Assembly: GCA_964019335.1 (NCBI GenBank)
Contig: OZ025746.1
Span: forward strand, 1 to 64,000
Origin: Diplonema japonicum
Lineage: Eukaryota; Euglenozoa; Diplonemea; Diplonemida; Diplonemidae
DNA: 64,000 bases
Direction of reading: 5' to 3'
This document shows positions 37,701 to 52,700 of this stretch, one piece after another. The translations under genes were made by a program, and so were the position numbers. The notes below the pieces were generated by a model. It was given only the letters and a program-made list of their open reading frames with translations. It made no database searches and was not told where the DNA came from. Numbering within the stretch: the stretch's first letter is position 1; the number at the start of each line of letters is the position of its first letter.

Positions 37701-40700
37701 TCCACTGACATTTGTGCTCGTTGTCAGCAACACAGGTAGCGCTGTTGCACTGGTGCAATAAACAGGGAGAGATAGCGCAGGCGAGGTAAGTCTCACTCCA
37801 CTCGCAACCAGGGTCGGCCTTGCACTTGGTAGGTGAACTGTGCGAGACACACGACATGCTCGCGTTCGCGGTACCGTGAGCGATAATGGCCTTGCCCCAC
37901 TTCGTCGTAGGTTTGCACATCTCAGCCAAAATGGTTTCAACGTCACCCAGCTCCGATGCGTAGAAGTGGTCATCGTTGACGACAGACATCACCGGCTTGA
38001 CGCCTGCCTCGTTGTCAAGGTCGGTCTGACTCTTCACAGAAACAGTTCGCAGCACAATACCGAACACTTGGACGTCCTCGGTGTCGAGATTTGCCCTCAC
38101 CGTAGCAATGCGGTCCAGATCCCCTGGGGTGTTGTGGACAATCAGCACCAACATCCTCTTCCTACTAGGGGGCGAGCGCTTGAAAATGTCACTGACAAGC
38201 CCCAGAGTGGGCTCGAAGAAGGTAGGCTCAGGTGTGGACAGCTGGTGGGACAGGAAGTACTCGATGTCATTCACCGCCTGCGCTTTCACACCAGACAACT
38301 GTCCGCCAGTGGCCACCTTACCAGATGCGGCGTAAGCAGAAGTAGTCATCTCGTTAACAACAAGCGACGCACCGAACTGGACAAGACCAATCCTCATACC
38401 CACGGGCTTGGCATCCTTCTTTTCAACAGTGTAGCTATCGCCGTTCAGGGGGGTGGTCCTCATCCAGCCCTGGATCATGTCCAAGAGTGCGGCGTAACCG
38501 TTCGGGTGACGGCCGAACTGCTGCGACATGGAGGCAGCACCCGAGAAGGCAATGACGATGTCCATGTTGGGGCAGGCACCGAACTCAACACCCACGCAAG
38601 CCGACGCTTCAGTTGCCCAGAAGCAGTGCGGGTCAGCACGGCAGTTACACTTATCTGCGCTGTAGACGTCACAAGTTTTCTTCACACAGATATCATCGGA
38701 GCCCACCGTGCACACGGGGTCAAGCTCACAAGCTGCTTTGTCCGTCTTCCAGAGACTGCAATCTGTGGGCGTGCAGTACGCAGGGGACGACGAAGAGTCC
38801 CACTCACACTCACGGTCAGGCAAGCAAGACACCTCATCAGTGTACTGCACACAAGGCTTCTGCTTGCACACCCTCGTTGCGTCCAGCCACTCACACCTCG
38901 GGTCGTTCTTGCACAGAACGGCATACGTGAACGAACACTGCTTGGGCCCGCACTTCTTGCTGTCGGCGTCCCAAGTACAGAGACCGTCATTGTTGCAGTT
39001 AGTGGCGTCGGTGTACCTGCACTTAGTTTCTGTACACTTGGACTTCGAGGAGTCCCATTCGCAGCCATGCGTGTCAGCAATGCAAGCACCTTCAGAGTGG
39101 TGGTTGCATGGCGTGGGAGCGCAGATGCCGGTGGCGTCGACCCACGTGCATTCGTAGTCGAGCTCGCAGCTCACCTTGTCGGTCTTGCCACAGACGCTCT
39201 CCTTGTAGCACGTGTGCTCAAAGCTGTTCCACATGCAGCGCGACGAGACAAGCTTATCGCAGTCAGTCTTGTTGCACACGTGGAGGCAAGGACTGTCGGC
39301 ACAGATAATGAGACTGTCGTCCCAAGCGCACCCAGTGTCCTTGTTACAGCTGGTGGAGTCGTAGTGGAAACCACACGGGAGGTGGTCCTTGGATGCATCA
39401 GCAACCAGCCACTTGCCCCACTCGGTCTCAGGGCTGCACAGCTTGTTGAACACGTTCACCTGCAGCTCTTCCAGCTTGTAGCTCCTGGTGACGTCACTGA
39501 TCGAAGACAGGGAGTTTTCAGCATCGATGTCAGCTTGCGTGCTGATGTCAAGCTTCCTGAGAGCAACACCCAAAATGTACACGTTGGTCGAACGAAGCTT
39601 TGTGGTACCCTCAGTCAGCTGCTGGGGCTCATCCATGACAAATTTGTCCGTGATGATGATCACCATCCTCTTCCTGTTGTCAGTGACAGTTCCGAACATG
39701 CCCGCTGCCACGTTCAACGACTCTGCAACAAAGGTATCCTTTTTAGCCTGGCTCTTCTCATGCCAAGCGATGTCAGAAACAAGCTCAGGGTAGTAGCCAG
39801 ACAGACGGCCCATGGAAGTGGTCGGGTCAGACTGCGAGGGGTAAACCGCAGAGCCAGGGACCTTACCGGCCACAATGAGCTTCTGGTCACCGCTGAACTG
39901 GATGAGACCGACACGTGCAAGACCCTTGCCGTAGCCACTGGGGTTGGCACCGGCCCTGCCCTCCACGCCGGCCAGGGAAAGCATGTGGAACCAGTCCTGG
40001 AACATTTCGGTGACAGCGAAGTAGCCGTTGGGGTGGCTGCCGAAGGCATCCGACATACTATTGGAGCCAGAGAACAGTACGATGACATCCAAAGTAGGGC
40101 AGGCACCGTAGTTGATGTTCACGCAAGACCCTTCGTGCCAGAAGCAGTTAATATCAGCATTGCACTCGCAGTGCGCTTCTGCCGCAGAGTTGTGGCTGTC
40201 ACACTTAACCTCGTCACAAGTTCCGAAGTCGTAGTAGCAGAGAGGGTCCATGTTGCAAGAGTTCTGGTCAGGGAACTGAGCGCAGTAGCGCTGCTTGCAT
40301 GCCCCGGGCGATAGCTCGGCGTTCCACTTGCACTCTGAGTCCTCAGCGCACGACTCCTCAGTTGCGTGGTGCACACATGGCTTCTCTACACACTTGACCT
40401 TAGCGGCATCCCAGTCACACAACAGCTGCTGCTTAATGCAGCAGTTCTCGTCTGCGCACTTGCTGCAGACCTTCCTCTTGCAGATGGTGTCAGCAGTGTC
40501 CCACACGCAGTCCACATTATCAGTGCACGCAGGCTCAGTACCAAGGTTGACGCAAGGGTCGAGGGAGCATTCCTTGGTGATGGAGTCGTACAAGCACCCA
40601 ATCGGGTCGCTGAGGCAAGAGTCCTTGGACTCGTGGACGCACGGCTTGACCTGGCACCCGTTAGGGGTGGATGTCGCATTCCAGAAGCATTCGGCGTCCT

Positions 40701-43700
40701 TCACACAGTCAGAACCACTGTCGTACTTGCAGACCTCCTTCTTGTAGCAAACAGACACGCTGGCGTCCCAAACACAATGGTTGTCAGTGTCGGCGTTGCA
40801 CTCGTTTACCTCGCAGTGCGTGAAACACGGGGTGTTACCGCACGACAGACTGCTGTCCCTCCACACACAACCCTTGTCCTGGTTGCATGTGTTCTTCTGA
40901 ATGTAGTAGCCACACGGATTGTGTGCGCCACCAGGCTCGTTGGCGCTGTCGGCGACGACGTACTTGCCCCACTTTCCGTTAGGGTCGCACAGCCCGTCGA
41001 GGACCTTCTCAATCACTTCATCAATGAGCAAGTTCTCGAAGTGCTCATCCTTGGGGCTGGACACGATCGGCTTCAAGATGTCCTCAGCGTCCTTGTCCAC
41101 CTGAGTATGGCTAGTCGCCCTCCTCAGCACAAGACCGAACACGACCACCCTTGCCTGGTCGAGCTTCTTCCTGGACTCCGTGAGGCGGTCGGCGTCCATG
41201 ATGGCACCGTCAGTCAGGATGATCATCACCCTCCTCCTGCCGTCGTTAGGAGACCCAGAGAACATGCCAACCGCCTTCTCCAGAGCCTCCTCGATGTAAG
41301 TCTTGCCCATCATGTAGTTGGACTCGTGCCAAGTAATGTCGTTGTTCAACTGGTCGAGGCTGCCTGACAGCCTACCGCCGGTGCCCACAGCAGGGGGTGT
41401 CTTGATAGACGACTTCACCACGGTGTTTGTGGGGCTCATCTGTGTGCCGTCACCACTGAACTGGATGAGACCAATCCTCACGGCTCCAGTCGGCTGGGAC
41501 TGAGAACCAACAGACGCAAGCTCACCACTCAAGGGGAGCGTCTTCATCCAGTCACGGAGCATCTCAATCATGGCGTAGAAACCGTGCGGGTGGCGCCCGA
41601 AGCTCTGAGACATGGAAGCAGACCCGTCCACCACCATCACAATGTCAAGGGTGGGGCACTGCCCGAACTTCTGCTCTTCGCAGACACCCACGCCGTTGTG
41701 AACGGTCCAGTAGCACGATGGGTCCTGCTGGCACGCGCACGAGTCAGGGATCTTCCTGCAAATCTTCTCAACGCACACATTCTTGATGCTTTCCCAGATG
41801 CACCCTGGTTCGGGAGCGCACTGACCCTCGGTGAACTTGGCGCAGTACGGCTGCTGGCAACTACCAGGGGGCGATGACACGTCCCAGTGGCACTTGAGCT
41901 GCTGGTCGCATGAGAGTTCATCAACGTACTGAACGCACGGCCTCGGCTGGCACTCTTCAGAATCAGGCATCCACATGCAGAATACATCATTCTTGCAAAC
42001 AGTTTCGTCGGTGTGCGTGCACTTCTTCTCAATGCAAGTGTCGTTCTTCCACTCGCACGAGCCAGACGGGTCGGTGTTGCAAACAGTGTCCACAGTGTGC
42101 ATCACGCACGGCTTGAGCACGCACTTCCCAGCGGGCATCTCCCATTCACAAACAAACTCGGTGTCGGTGAGGCACGAGTCCTCGTCACCGTGCTTGCAAG
42201 GGGTAGGGCCACATGTGTTGCCGGTAGAGTTCCAAATGCATGCGCCACTCGGAACACCATTGCAGTCAGCCTCGTTGTCCTGGGGACAGATGGGTTCCTT
42301 GTAGCACGACTTAACGTCTTCCTTCCACACAGTGCATTGGTTCTCAGTGTCCGCAAGACATATTGTGCTGTTGCAGTGGAGCAGACACGGGGAGTCCACA
42401 CAAGCAGTGAGAGAGTCGCTCCAGTCACAGCCGCTGTCCTGCATGCAAGTGCTCTTCAACACGTAGGTTCCGCACGGCTGATGTACGCCACCGTCGTTCG
42501 CGGGCTTCAGCGAAAGAACCGAACCCCAACCGAATGTCCTATCACACAACCTGGTCAGAGGGCTCTGCTGAGACACAAGGTCGTCCATCTCGAGGTTAAT
42601 GAAGTGGTTCATGTGATCGTCAGATGTGATGGGCTTCAATGCCGCCTCAGCGTCGATATCAGTGGTGGTGTGTGCGGAGGTACGTCTCATGACGATACCG
42701 AAGATCTCAGCGTCGGCAGACAGAAGCGCACCTCTGCTGCTGGCAGCCTTGGTGGTATCCTGGAGCTTCCCGTCGGTGATGATCATCACAGCACGCCTCC
42801 TGCCGGGCTCGGTGGGCGACGCACGCATCATGTCCGCAGCCATCGTAAGGGCGTAAGAAACGAAAGTCCCAGAGCCCATGAAGTTGTCCTCGTGCCACTG
42901 CAGATCGGCCTTGAGTTCAGCAAGGTCACCGGAGAGCCTACCGCTGCTTCCAATACCACCTGGGGCCTTGACAGCAGACGTCGAACCATCGTCGATGCCA
43001 CTGAACTGGATAACTCCAAGCCTCATTTTTCTGGTGTTGCCGTTGGTGGGCATGCCCGCCTTCTCACCGCTGAGTGGCAGCGTTGCAATCCAGTCAGACA
43101 GGGCAGCTGTGAGTGCAAAGAAACCGTGCGGGTGACGGCCAAAGGACTGGGACATCGTCAGAGAACCATCGATAATGAGGATCAAGTCAAGCGTGGGGCA
43201 CGTGCCGTACGTCTTGTCAACGCACTGGGCAACACCATTCTCCTGAACAAGCCAGAAGCAGTCAAGGTCGCTGTGGCACTCGCATGCATCCCACTTCGAG
43301 CAGTCCTTGGTGACGCAGTCCTCAGTCTTGTTGATAGGCATGCACTGCGCGTCCTGCGAGCACGTTTCTTCGTTACAATCATTACCGTTGCAATGCTTTC
43401 TGCAGAATTTCTCGAAGCAGATACCAGGGGCAATGGAGGTGTCCCAGTGGCAGTTCTTCCTCCTGTCACAGGTCAGCTCGTCACCGTACTCAGTGCAAGG
43501 CTTGGGGTTGCATGTGTTGCTCTTCCACTCACAGTACGGGTCAGTAGAGCATTTCGTCTGGTCAGTGTACTGGCACCTCTTGGGTACGCACACGCTTGTG
43601 GTAGCATTCCAGGTGCAGTTCTCCTTCTTCAGATCCAACTCGCAGGCGTCGTAGTTGTCGTAGTTGCAGATCTTCTTTATACACTCCTGGTTCAAGTTGT

Positions 43701-46700
43701 CCCACACGCACTCCAGAGGGTCTGTCTGGCAGCCCTGCTCATTGTCGTGCTTGCACTCCTTACCAATGCAAGTCTTGCCATCGGTGTCCAGCTGGCAGTT
43801 CGCATCTGCTGCGCACTGCACGGGGTCAACATAGACACAGATCTTCTCCTTGCCACAGCCCTGCGTGGTCGCGTTCCACTGGCACTTGTTGTCGGTATCA
43901 GCAGTGCAGACAGATGACTCACAGTGAGTGAGGCACTGTGACTCACTGCACGACAGAGTGTTGTCATACCACACGCAGTTTGAATCTTTGTTGCAGCCAT
44001 CCTTCACAGTGTACTGCGGGCAGGGCTTCGCGGCCGTCTCAGGCTTGGCGATAAACTTGCCCCAGTTCTCAGGCTTGCTGCGGTCACACAGACCTTCAAG
44101 CACACCTGGAAGGAGGTCGATCTGGACGTTCACAATGTGCTCTTCCTGGGGGCTAGTTGTCACCTTCTTCAGTGACGTCGTAGCGGCCTTGTCAACAGGG
44201 CCGGTAGCCCCTGTGGGCCTCACAACAGCACCGAACACGTGAGCACCAGCCTGGTCAAGGGCGGCCCTGGCGGTCTGGTACTGGTCCTTGTCGTCAAGCT
44301 CGTTGTCAGTCACCACGATGAGAACCTTGGTGCGGGTAGCGGGCGAGGTGCGGAACAATTCCACAGCCTTGTTCAAACCAGCAAGGAGGTAGGTCTTCTG
44401 AGTAGCGGGCTGAAGCACAGCAGACATGCCCATGAAGTTGGCCTCGTGGTCAGTGATGTCAGCAGCAAGCTCAGTCCTCATACCAGAGAACCTGCCACCA
44501 GTACCAACACTGGGAGGTGTCACGTACATCTGCCTCCTGTCGTCAGCTGACCACAAGTCGCTACCACCGAACTGCACAAGAGCAACCCTCGACATGTCAG
44601 ACATGGAGGCGGTGGGGGCACCAGCAGCTTCACCGCTGAGGGGCAGAGAGAACACCCAGTCCTTCAGCATTGAGGTCAAAGCGTAGAAACCGACAGGATG
44701 CCTGTTGTACGCCCTCATCATCGAAACACCACCATCGAAAAGGACCACAACATCCATAGTGGGGCACGCACCGTACTTCTGCGAGGTACAGTGGGGACCA
44801 CCCGAGGCGGAGCTCCAGAAGCAGTCAGCGTCAGACCTGCACGAGCACTGGTCCTTGCCAGAGCAGTCCTTGGGAACACACACACTGGCAGCGGTGTCGT
44901 ACATGCAAGTGCTCTCGCTGTCGCAGTTGGAAGAGTTGAACTTCCTGCACGGCTCCTCCTTGCACAGGCCCGGTGACTGCGAGACATCCCAGTGGCATCC
45001 GTCATTGTTCTTGCAGCACTTCTCGTTGGGGTACTGTGTGCAAGGCAGGCGTTGGCAGGTGGTGCCAGTCCACATGCACATGGCGTCCAACTGACAAGCG
45101 TCAGAGAAAGAGTGGGGACAAGGCTTCTTGATGCACACGTGGTCGTCGCAGTCGTCGTCCCAGGCACACGCAACATCGTTGTTGCAGTCGGCCTCAAGAG
45201 GGTGTTGGCAGGGAGTCACGATACAATCCTTGCCGTTCTGCCACTCGCACTTGTAGTCGGAGTCGGCAATGCAACTCTGCTCGTCGCTGTGCTTGCATGG
45301 CTTCTCAATGCACTCAGTGTTGTTCCACGCGCATTCGCTGTCGGAGTTGCAGCTGCCGGCATCGTTGTGCTTGCAAACATTCTCCTTGTAGCACACAGAG
45401 TTGGTACTGTTCCAGTAGCAGTGGTTTGCGGTGTCGGCAGTGCAGTTCTGATCAGCGCAGTGCCTCATGCAAGGAGTGTCAATGCACGCGGTGAGCATAT
45501 CACTCCACACGCACCCGGCGTCGTTCCCGCAGTCAACCTTGCCCAGGTAGTTCTTGCAAGGGAGGTGCACACCAGGCTGGGGCACAGGCTTTTGCATGAT
45601 CTGGCTGCCCCACGGAGTGGCGGGGTCGCAGATACCATCAAGCAGGGTGCTAATCTCGTCGATCTCCAGGTTCGCGAAGTGCTCGTTCTGCGGGTTGGTC
45701 GTAAACTTCTTGAGGCTGGCCTCGGCAGCGGTGTCAACAGGTGTGCGGGAAGCGAACCTCCTCACTACAAGACCGAAGGTGTCAACACTCAGCATCCTCG
45801 AGCGCGGCGTGGCGAGGTCGCTTTCGTCAAGGATCTCGCTGTCAGCCATCACAATCAGAATCTTCTTCCTACCTGCGGGAGACACGTCGAACATATCAGC
45901 AGCAGCACTCATGGCAGACGCCAAGTACGTTGCACCGTACATGGGGTTCGTCTCCTGCCAAGCAATGTCGGTCAGGAGCTCCAAACGGTCGCCAGACAGC
46001 CTGCCGCCAGTGCCGACGTTCGAAGGAGCCTTCCTTGCACCGTCAACCCAGTTGTTGGGTGGGATCCTGAATTGGCTCAAACCACTGAACTGGACAAGGC
46101 CAACCCTGGACTTGCCTGCAGGGGGGGTAGCAGAGGGTGTCGATGCTGCGGCCTCACCACTGAGAGGCAGGCTGGCAACCCACTCCTTAATCACCTCGAG
46201 CAGACCAGTGTATCCAACAGGGTGACGCCCGAAGGTAGCCTTCATGGAGCTAGAGCCATCGAACAGTACAACGATGTCCATAGTGGGGCAGTCACCGAAC
46301 TGGGTCGACACACACGAACCTTCCGTGGTCCAGAAGCATTCAGCATCGCTCTGGCATCTGCACACCTCGAAAGTGGTACAGTCCTTCTTCACGCACTTCG
46401 GAGTGGATTGGCTACTCGAACCCGACACAGTGCCGTTGCTCCACATGCACTGACCGTCGCCGTTGCAGGGTCCTTCCTCGCCGTACCTCCTGCAGTACTT
46501 TTCGAAGCAAATACCAGGAGCGATCGAGGTGTCCCAATGGCAGTCCTCGTTGTCCTGGCACTTCACCTCATCAGCGTACTGCGTGCACGGTTTCTCACCG
46601 CACTCGTTCTCCCACTCACAGTAAGGGTCCGCAGTGCACTCGGTCTTCTTCGGATACTGGCACCTCTTGGTCACGCACGTTTGAATGGTAGCGTTCCAAG

Positions 46701-49700
46701 TGCAGTTCTCTTTCTTCAGATCCATCTCGCAGGCGTCGGGGTTGTCGTAGTTGCAGACGGTTTCACCACAAGTCTTTGCGATGTTGTTCCACTGGCAGGT
46801 GTCAGGATCAGCCTGGCAACCCTGCTCAGTCTCGTGTTTGCACTTCTTGCCGCTGCAAGTGTAGCCGTCACCAACTTCACACCTATCGTCAGCCTCACAG
46901 GCAGCTGGGTCTGCGTAATCGCAGATCTTCTCCTTGCCACAGCTCTCTGTGCTTGTGTTCCACTGGCAGGTGTTGACAGTGTCAACAGTGCAGTTAACAT
47001 CCTTGCAGTGAGTGAGGCACGGTGACTCACCGCACGACAACGAGTTGTCGAACCACACGCAGTTTGAATCTTTGTTGCAGCCATCCTTCACAGTGTACTG
47101 CGGGCAGGGCTTCGCGGCCGTCTCAGGCTTGGCGACGAAGTTGCCCCAGTTCTCAGGCTTGCTGCGGTCACACAGACCTTCAAGCACAGCAGGGAGAGCA
47201 TCGATCTCGACGTTCACGATGTGCTTATCCTGGGGGGCAGTTGTTATCTTGTTCAAGGCAGCGGCAGCGGCCTTGTCAACAGGGCCGGAAACTGAGGGCC
47301 TCACAGCAGCACCGAACACGTGAGCACCAGCCTGGTCAAGGGCGGCCTTGGCGGTCTGGTACTGGTCCTTGTCGTCAAACTCGTTGTCAGTCACCACGAT
47401 GAGAACCTTGGTGCGGGTAGGGGGCGAGTTGCGGAACAGGTCCACAGCCTTGTTCAAACCAGCAAGGAGGTAGGTCTTCTGAGTAGCGGGCTGAAGCACA
47501 GCAGACATGCCCATGAAGTTGGCCTCGTGGTCAGTGAAGTCAGCAGCAAGCTCAGTCCTCATACCAGAGAACCTGCCACCAGTACCAACACCAGGAGATG
47601 TCACGTACATCTGCTTCCTGTCGCTAGAAAGCCACGAGTCGCTACCACCGAACTGCACAAGAGCAACCCTCGACATGTCAGACATGGAGGCGGTGGGGGC
47701 ACCAGCAGCTTCACCGCTGAGGGGCAGAGAGAACACCCAGTCCTTCAGCATTGAGGTCAAAGCGTAGAAACCGACAGGATGCCTGTTGTACACCCTGTTC
47801 ATCGAAACACCACCATCGAAAAGGACCACAACATCCATAGTGGGGCACGCACCGTACTTCTGCGAGGTACAGTGGGGACCACCCGAGGCGGAGCTCCAGA
47901 AGCAGTCAGCGTCAGACCTGCACGAGCACTGGTCCTTGCCAGAGCAGTCCTTGGGAACACACACACTGGCAGCGGTGTTGTACATGCAAGTGCTCTCGCT
48001 GTCGCAGTTGGAAGAGTTGAACTTCCTGCACGGCTCCTCCTTGCAGAGACCCGGTGCCTGCGAGACATCCCAGTGGCATCCGTCATTGGTGTTACAGCAC
48101 TTCTCGTTGGGGTACTGTGTGCAAGGCAGGCGTTGGCAGGTGGTGCCAGTCCACATGCACATGGCGTCCAACTGACAGTCAGCGGAGGCCGCGTGAGTGC
48201 AAGGCTTCTTGATGCACACGTGGTCGTCGCAGTCGGCGTCCCATTCACAAGCAGTATCGCTGCTGCAGTCGACCTCAAGAGGGTGTTGGCAAGGAGTCTC
48301 GATACATTTCTTCTCGTTGGTCTGCCACTCGCACTTGGTGTCGGTGTCGACAAGGCAGCTTTGCTCGTTGTCGTGCTTGCACGGCTTCTCAATGCACCCA
48401 GTTTTGTTCCACTTGCACTCGTCATCGTTGTTGCATTCAGCAGCGTTGCCATACGTGCACGGCTTGAACTTGAAGCACTCTCCAGTTGCGCTGTCCCAGA
48501 AGCAATGGTTGGCAGTGTCAGGAGTGCATTCAGCTTCCTCACAGTGAGCGACGCAGGCGGAGTCGGTGCACGCAGTGAGGACATCGCTCCAGAGACACCC
48601 AGGATCCTGATCACAACCGACCTTGTTGCCGTGATGCATGCACGGAAGGTGCTTGCCAGCCTGGTTGGTAGGGATTGGAGGGACGATGAGTTTTCCCCAC
48701 TTGCTACCGGGGTCACAGAGGCCAGTAAGCACGGTGTTCACCTCGTCAATCTCCAAGTTGTAAGTGTGCTCAGAGTCGACGGATGACACAATCTTCTTCA
48801 GAGTCTCCTCCGAAAGCTTGTCGCCAGCGGTGATCTGCGTTTGCCTCCTGATCATGATACCGAACCTAGCAACACCCATCCCTTCAAGCTTGACAACAGC
48901 ATTAGTTGTGTCACCGATGTCCTGAATCACACCGTCCGTAAATACGAGCAGGACCTTGGTCCTGCCATCTCCGGGAGATTGGCTCTGGAAGATGGACACC
49001 GCTTTTTCCAAGGATTTGGCGATGAAGGTACCAGCCGCAAGGTAGTTGCCCTCGTGCCAGGTAAGGTCACTAGAAAGTTCCGACCCAAGACCCGAAAGCC
49101 TGCCCGCAGTACCAGTGCCAGGCGGAGCCACGGCAACGGACTCAATAATGGGGCCAGAGGCACCGAACTCGGGGTGGCCACTGAACTGAACGAATGCAAC
49201 TCTCACCTTCTCGGTAAGCTTGGAAGCAGAACCGACGACGGCGGGCTCGCCATTAAGAGGGAGCGACAGAACCCAGTCACGGAGCATTTCAATAAGTGCG
49301 TAGAAACCGTTAGGGTGACGGCCGAAGCTCAATGCCATCGAGCCAGACCCATCGATGATGGAGACGATGTCCAGGGTGGGGCACTCGCCGTACTTCGAGT
49401 CAACGCAGGTGGCGGTACCAGCGTTGTCGATCTTCCAGTAGCACTCGACATCCTTCTTGCACTCACACTTCTCGAACTTGTTGCAGTCCTTGGGCACGCA
49501 CTTTGCAGGTGTGTGGTCAACATCGTCATACACACACTCACTGTCTGCGTTACAAGTGTCCTTAGTGGTGTACTTCAAGCAGGGCTGCGGCACGCACATC
49601 GCCGGCGACACAGCGTAGTTCCAGTCACAGTCCTCGTCCCTTGCACAAGTGATCTCATCTGGGTACTTCGCGCAAGGCTTCAAAGTGCAGTTCAATTTCA

Positions 49701-52700
49701 CGTCGTCCCACACGCAGTACGGGTCCTGCTTGCAGTCACCCATGCTGGACGTGCACTTTTCTTCCTCGCATGCACCAGAGGTGGCGAACTTGTAACCGAA
49801 AGCGTTCGACGACATGCACGGTGTGTCGGTGGGCATGCCGAATTCGCAAGCGAACCCAGCAACACCCGGCCCTGCAAGGGTGGACGTGGTCCATGCGCCA
49901 GACGGCCAGGACACAACAGCGTAGTTATCAGCAGAAGGCTCAGCCGGTGCGTTCCAGTTGTTGTACACGGTCTTGGACAGATAGGTCGCGGGGACAAAAG
50001 CAGCCCCAGCACCAGTACCAATGTCCATGCCTGTGTTACCGTTCTCCTTGCCCTCAGGGCCAGTCACCCACTTCCAAGTCGACTGAACAGCGACGTCGGT
50101 GGCACCGATCCAGCTCTGCCCACCAAGCTTGTTGGTGGCAATAGTAGTCTCCTCAGCGCTGGTGATCGTCATGAGGTAGCCCTGGGAACCGAGTACGGTC
50201 TTGGTTTCGCAAGCTGCCTTTGCCTCCTCCCAAGTGCAGCCACCGTTGGTGCCGGAGCACTCAGAGGTCTCGAAGTAGCGGTAGTAGTGGCCTGTCTCGA
50301 ACGCGTAGTAAGCGTCGCCAAGGTTCCACGTCAACTTCCTGGCAGCACCGTCGTCGGAAGTCGTGGTGAACTCAACCATACGGAGCCCAGCCAAAAGATC
50401 GTTGATCGAGGCAGCGGCACCACCAGGGCCCCTGAAGAACAAGAGACCCGACTTCGAGCGCCACTCAACCTCAAGACCAGTGCACGCGGGGCATGCAAGC
50501 GAATCGGTCTTCATGTTGTAACCCTGCGAGATGGCGACGACAGCACCCGGGATGGTGGAAGTGCATGTAAGGGAGCACGACAGCATGGAGCCGGTACAGT
50601 CCTTGGGGTACCCCTCGTCCGTGGAGGTACCGAAGGGCTTCATGGGCGAACCCTTGGAGTACGACGAACTGGTTCCATTGATGGGCTGAAGAGTGTTCCA
50701 AACGCATCCGCTGCCGGTCTGGCATGCGGTCGGTGAAGAGGCAATGCAAGGCTTGTTGCCACAAGTGCTGGCGATGTTGTCCCACACGCACGGGTCAGGG
50801 TCAGCAAGGCAGCCCATCTCGTTGTCGTGGTTGCATGTCTTGTCAGTGCAGGTCACGTTGTCGGAGGCCACCTCACAGTCGGGGTCCGAAGCGCAGTCGA
50901 CAGGCTTGCCAGTGTGGCTAGTGCAGTCAGTGGGGGTCTTCCAGCACGTCTCAGTGTTGGTGTCGTAGAAGCAGTTGTTGACAGTGTCAGCAGTGCAGTT
51001 GGCCTCGAGGCAGTGCTGGAAGCACAAAGTGTCCTGGCAAGACACCGAAGAGTCGTACCAAACGCAACCGGCGTCGAGGTTGCACCCCTTCTTCTCGTTG
51101 TACTGGTTGCAAGGCTTGTGCTTGCCGCCGTTAGTAATGTCAGTGTTGTTCTTGACGTCGACAATGAGCTTGCCGAACGCACCGTTGATGTTGCAAAGGC
51201 TGCCAAGCGCCTTGTCGGTGAGCAGCTCATCGAGCACGATGTTGACAATACGGTCAGTCTTGCTCGGGGACGACGCAATCAAGTTCAGCGAAGCGACAGC
51301 GGCGGTGTCAATGTTGGTCGAGGCAGCCTGCCTCCTCACAGCAACACCGAAGACCTTAGCACCGGACACATCAAGGGTGGCGAGGTAGGGGTTGATCACG
51401 TCGGTGTCGTAAATCTTCCCTGGAGTCACCACAATGACGATCTTCTTCCTTCCGTCCTGAGGCGAGTTGGACTGCGACAGCATGTTGGCTGCGATCTGCA
51501 GACCCTTCTGAACCATCAGGCCACCGTTGTAGAAGTTAGCCTCCTGCCACTCAATATCGTTCTCCAGCTCTGAAACCATACCAGACAACCTGCCGGCAGT
51601 AGAACCGACAACGGAAGCGGGTACCGCCTGAGCATCAGACCTGCCCAAGTTACCACCATCCTTGTTCACACCAGAGAACTGCACAATACCCACCCTCACG
51701 TTCTTGGCGGTAGAAGTAGGGGTACCGATTGCGCCAGCAGCAACGCCGTTCAGGGGCAGGGCCCTTACCCAGTCCCTCAGGAGCTCAAGCATCCCATAGA
51801 AACCCTGGGGGTGACGGCCGAAGCTCTGCGACATGCCAGTGGAACCGCCAAGAACAAGGACGATGTCCATCTTGGGGCAATCACCGTAGTCCTTCCAGCT
51901 GCAGCCCCCCGGGACGGTCTTGTCGGCACTTCCAGCCTTCCAGAAGCAGTCAGTGTCAGAGATACAGTCACACTTCTCAAGTTTGCTGCAGTCCTTGTCA
52001 ACACACTTGGTGCTAGGGGCAGTTCCGGTGGAAGTACAGCGGGGCTCGGAGTTGCACGCGTCAACATCGTCGTGGTACTTGGCACAAGGCTTCAAAGAGC
52101 ACAGGGCGGGAGACACACTCACGTCCCAGTGGCAATCGTCATCGTGACCGCAGCAGCGTTCGTCTCCGTACTGCGTGCAAGGCTTCCTGCTGCACTTGGA
52201 GGTAAGCGGGGCCCACTCACAGTGCTGGTCGCTGCTGCACACGGTGTAGTCCTTGTGGTCATCAGCGCCACAGCGGTCCTTAAGACAAGCGTCGGGGTTA
52301 CCAGCGTTAGCCGCGCACACATCCCATTCGCAGCCAGCAGCGTCAGTAGTGCAAGAAGACATGTTGCCGGGGTGGTGGCAAGGCTTCAAGTCACACCTCT
52401 TAGTGGCAGAGTCCCATTCGCAGACATCGTTCACGTCAGCCTCGCACTCGGCTTCCGTGGGCTGGTTGCAGGGCCTCTCCTCGCACGTGCTGTTGCTAGC
52501 GGTCCATGTACACTGATCATCGGCATCACAGCAAACCTTGTCGGTGCACCCGCAGATCTCCCTCTTCCAGCAGGCGAGTTCAGTTGAGTTCCAAGTGCAG
52601 AGGTTCTGGGTGTCAGCAGTGCAGTTAGTTTCGCCACAGTGCCTGACGCAGGGAGAATCAATGCACTTCACGAACACACCGCTGTAGATGCAACCCTTGT

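Noticed and set aside
37840-40314. 824-codon forward ORF and many others opposite the giant gene
   Set aside because: Antisense shadows of a highly biased GC-rich coding strand; no domain, and composition mirrors the real frame.
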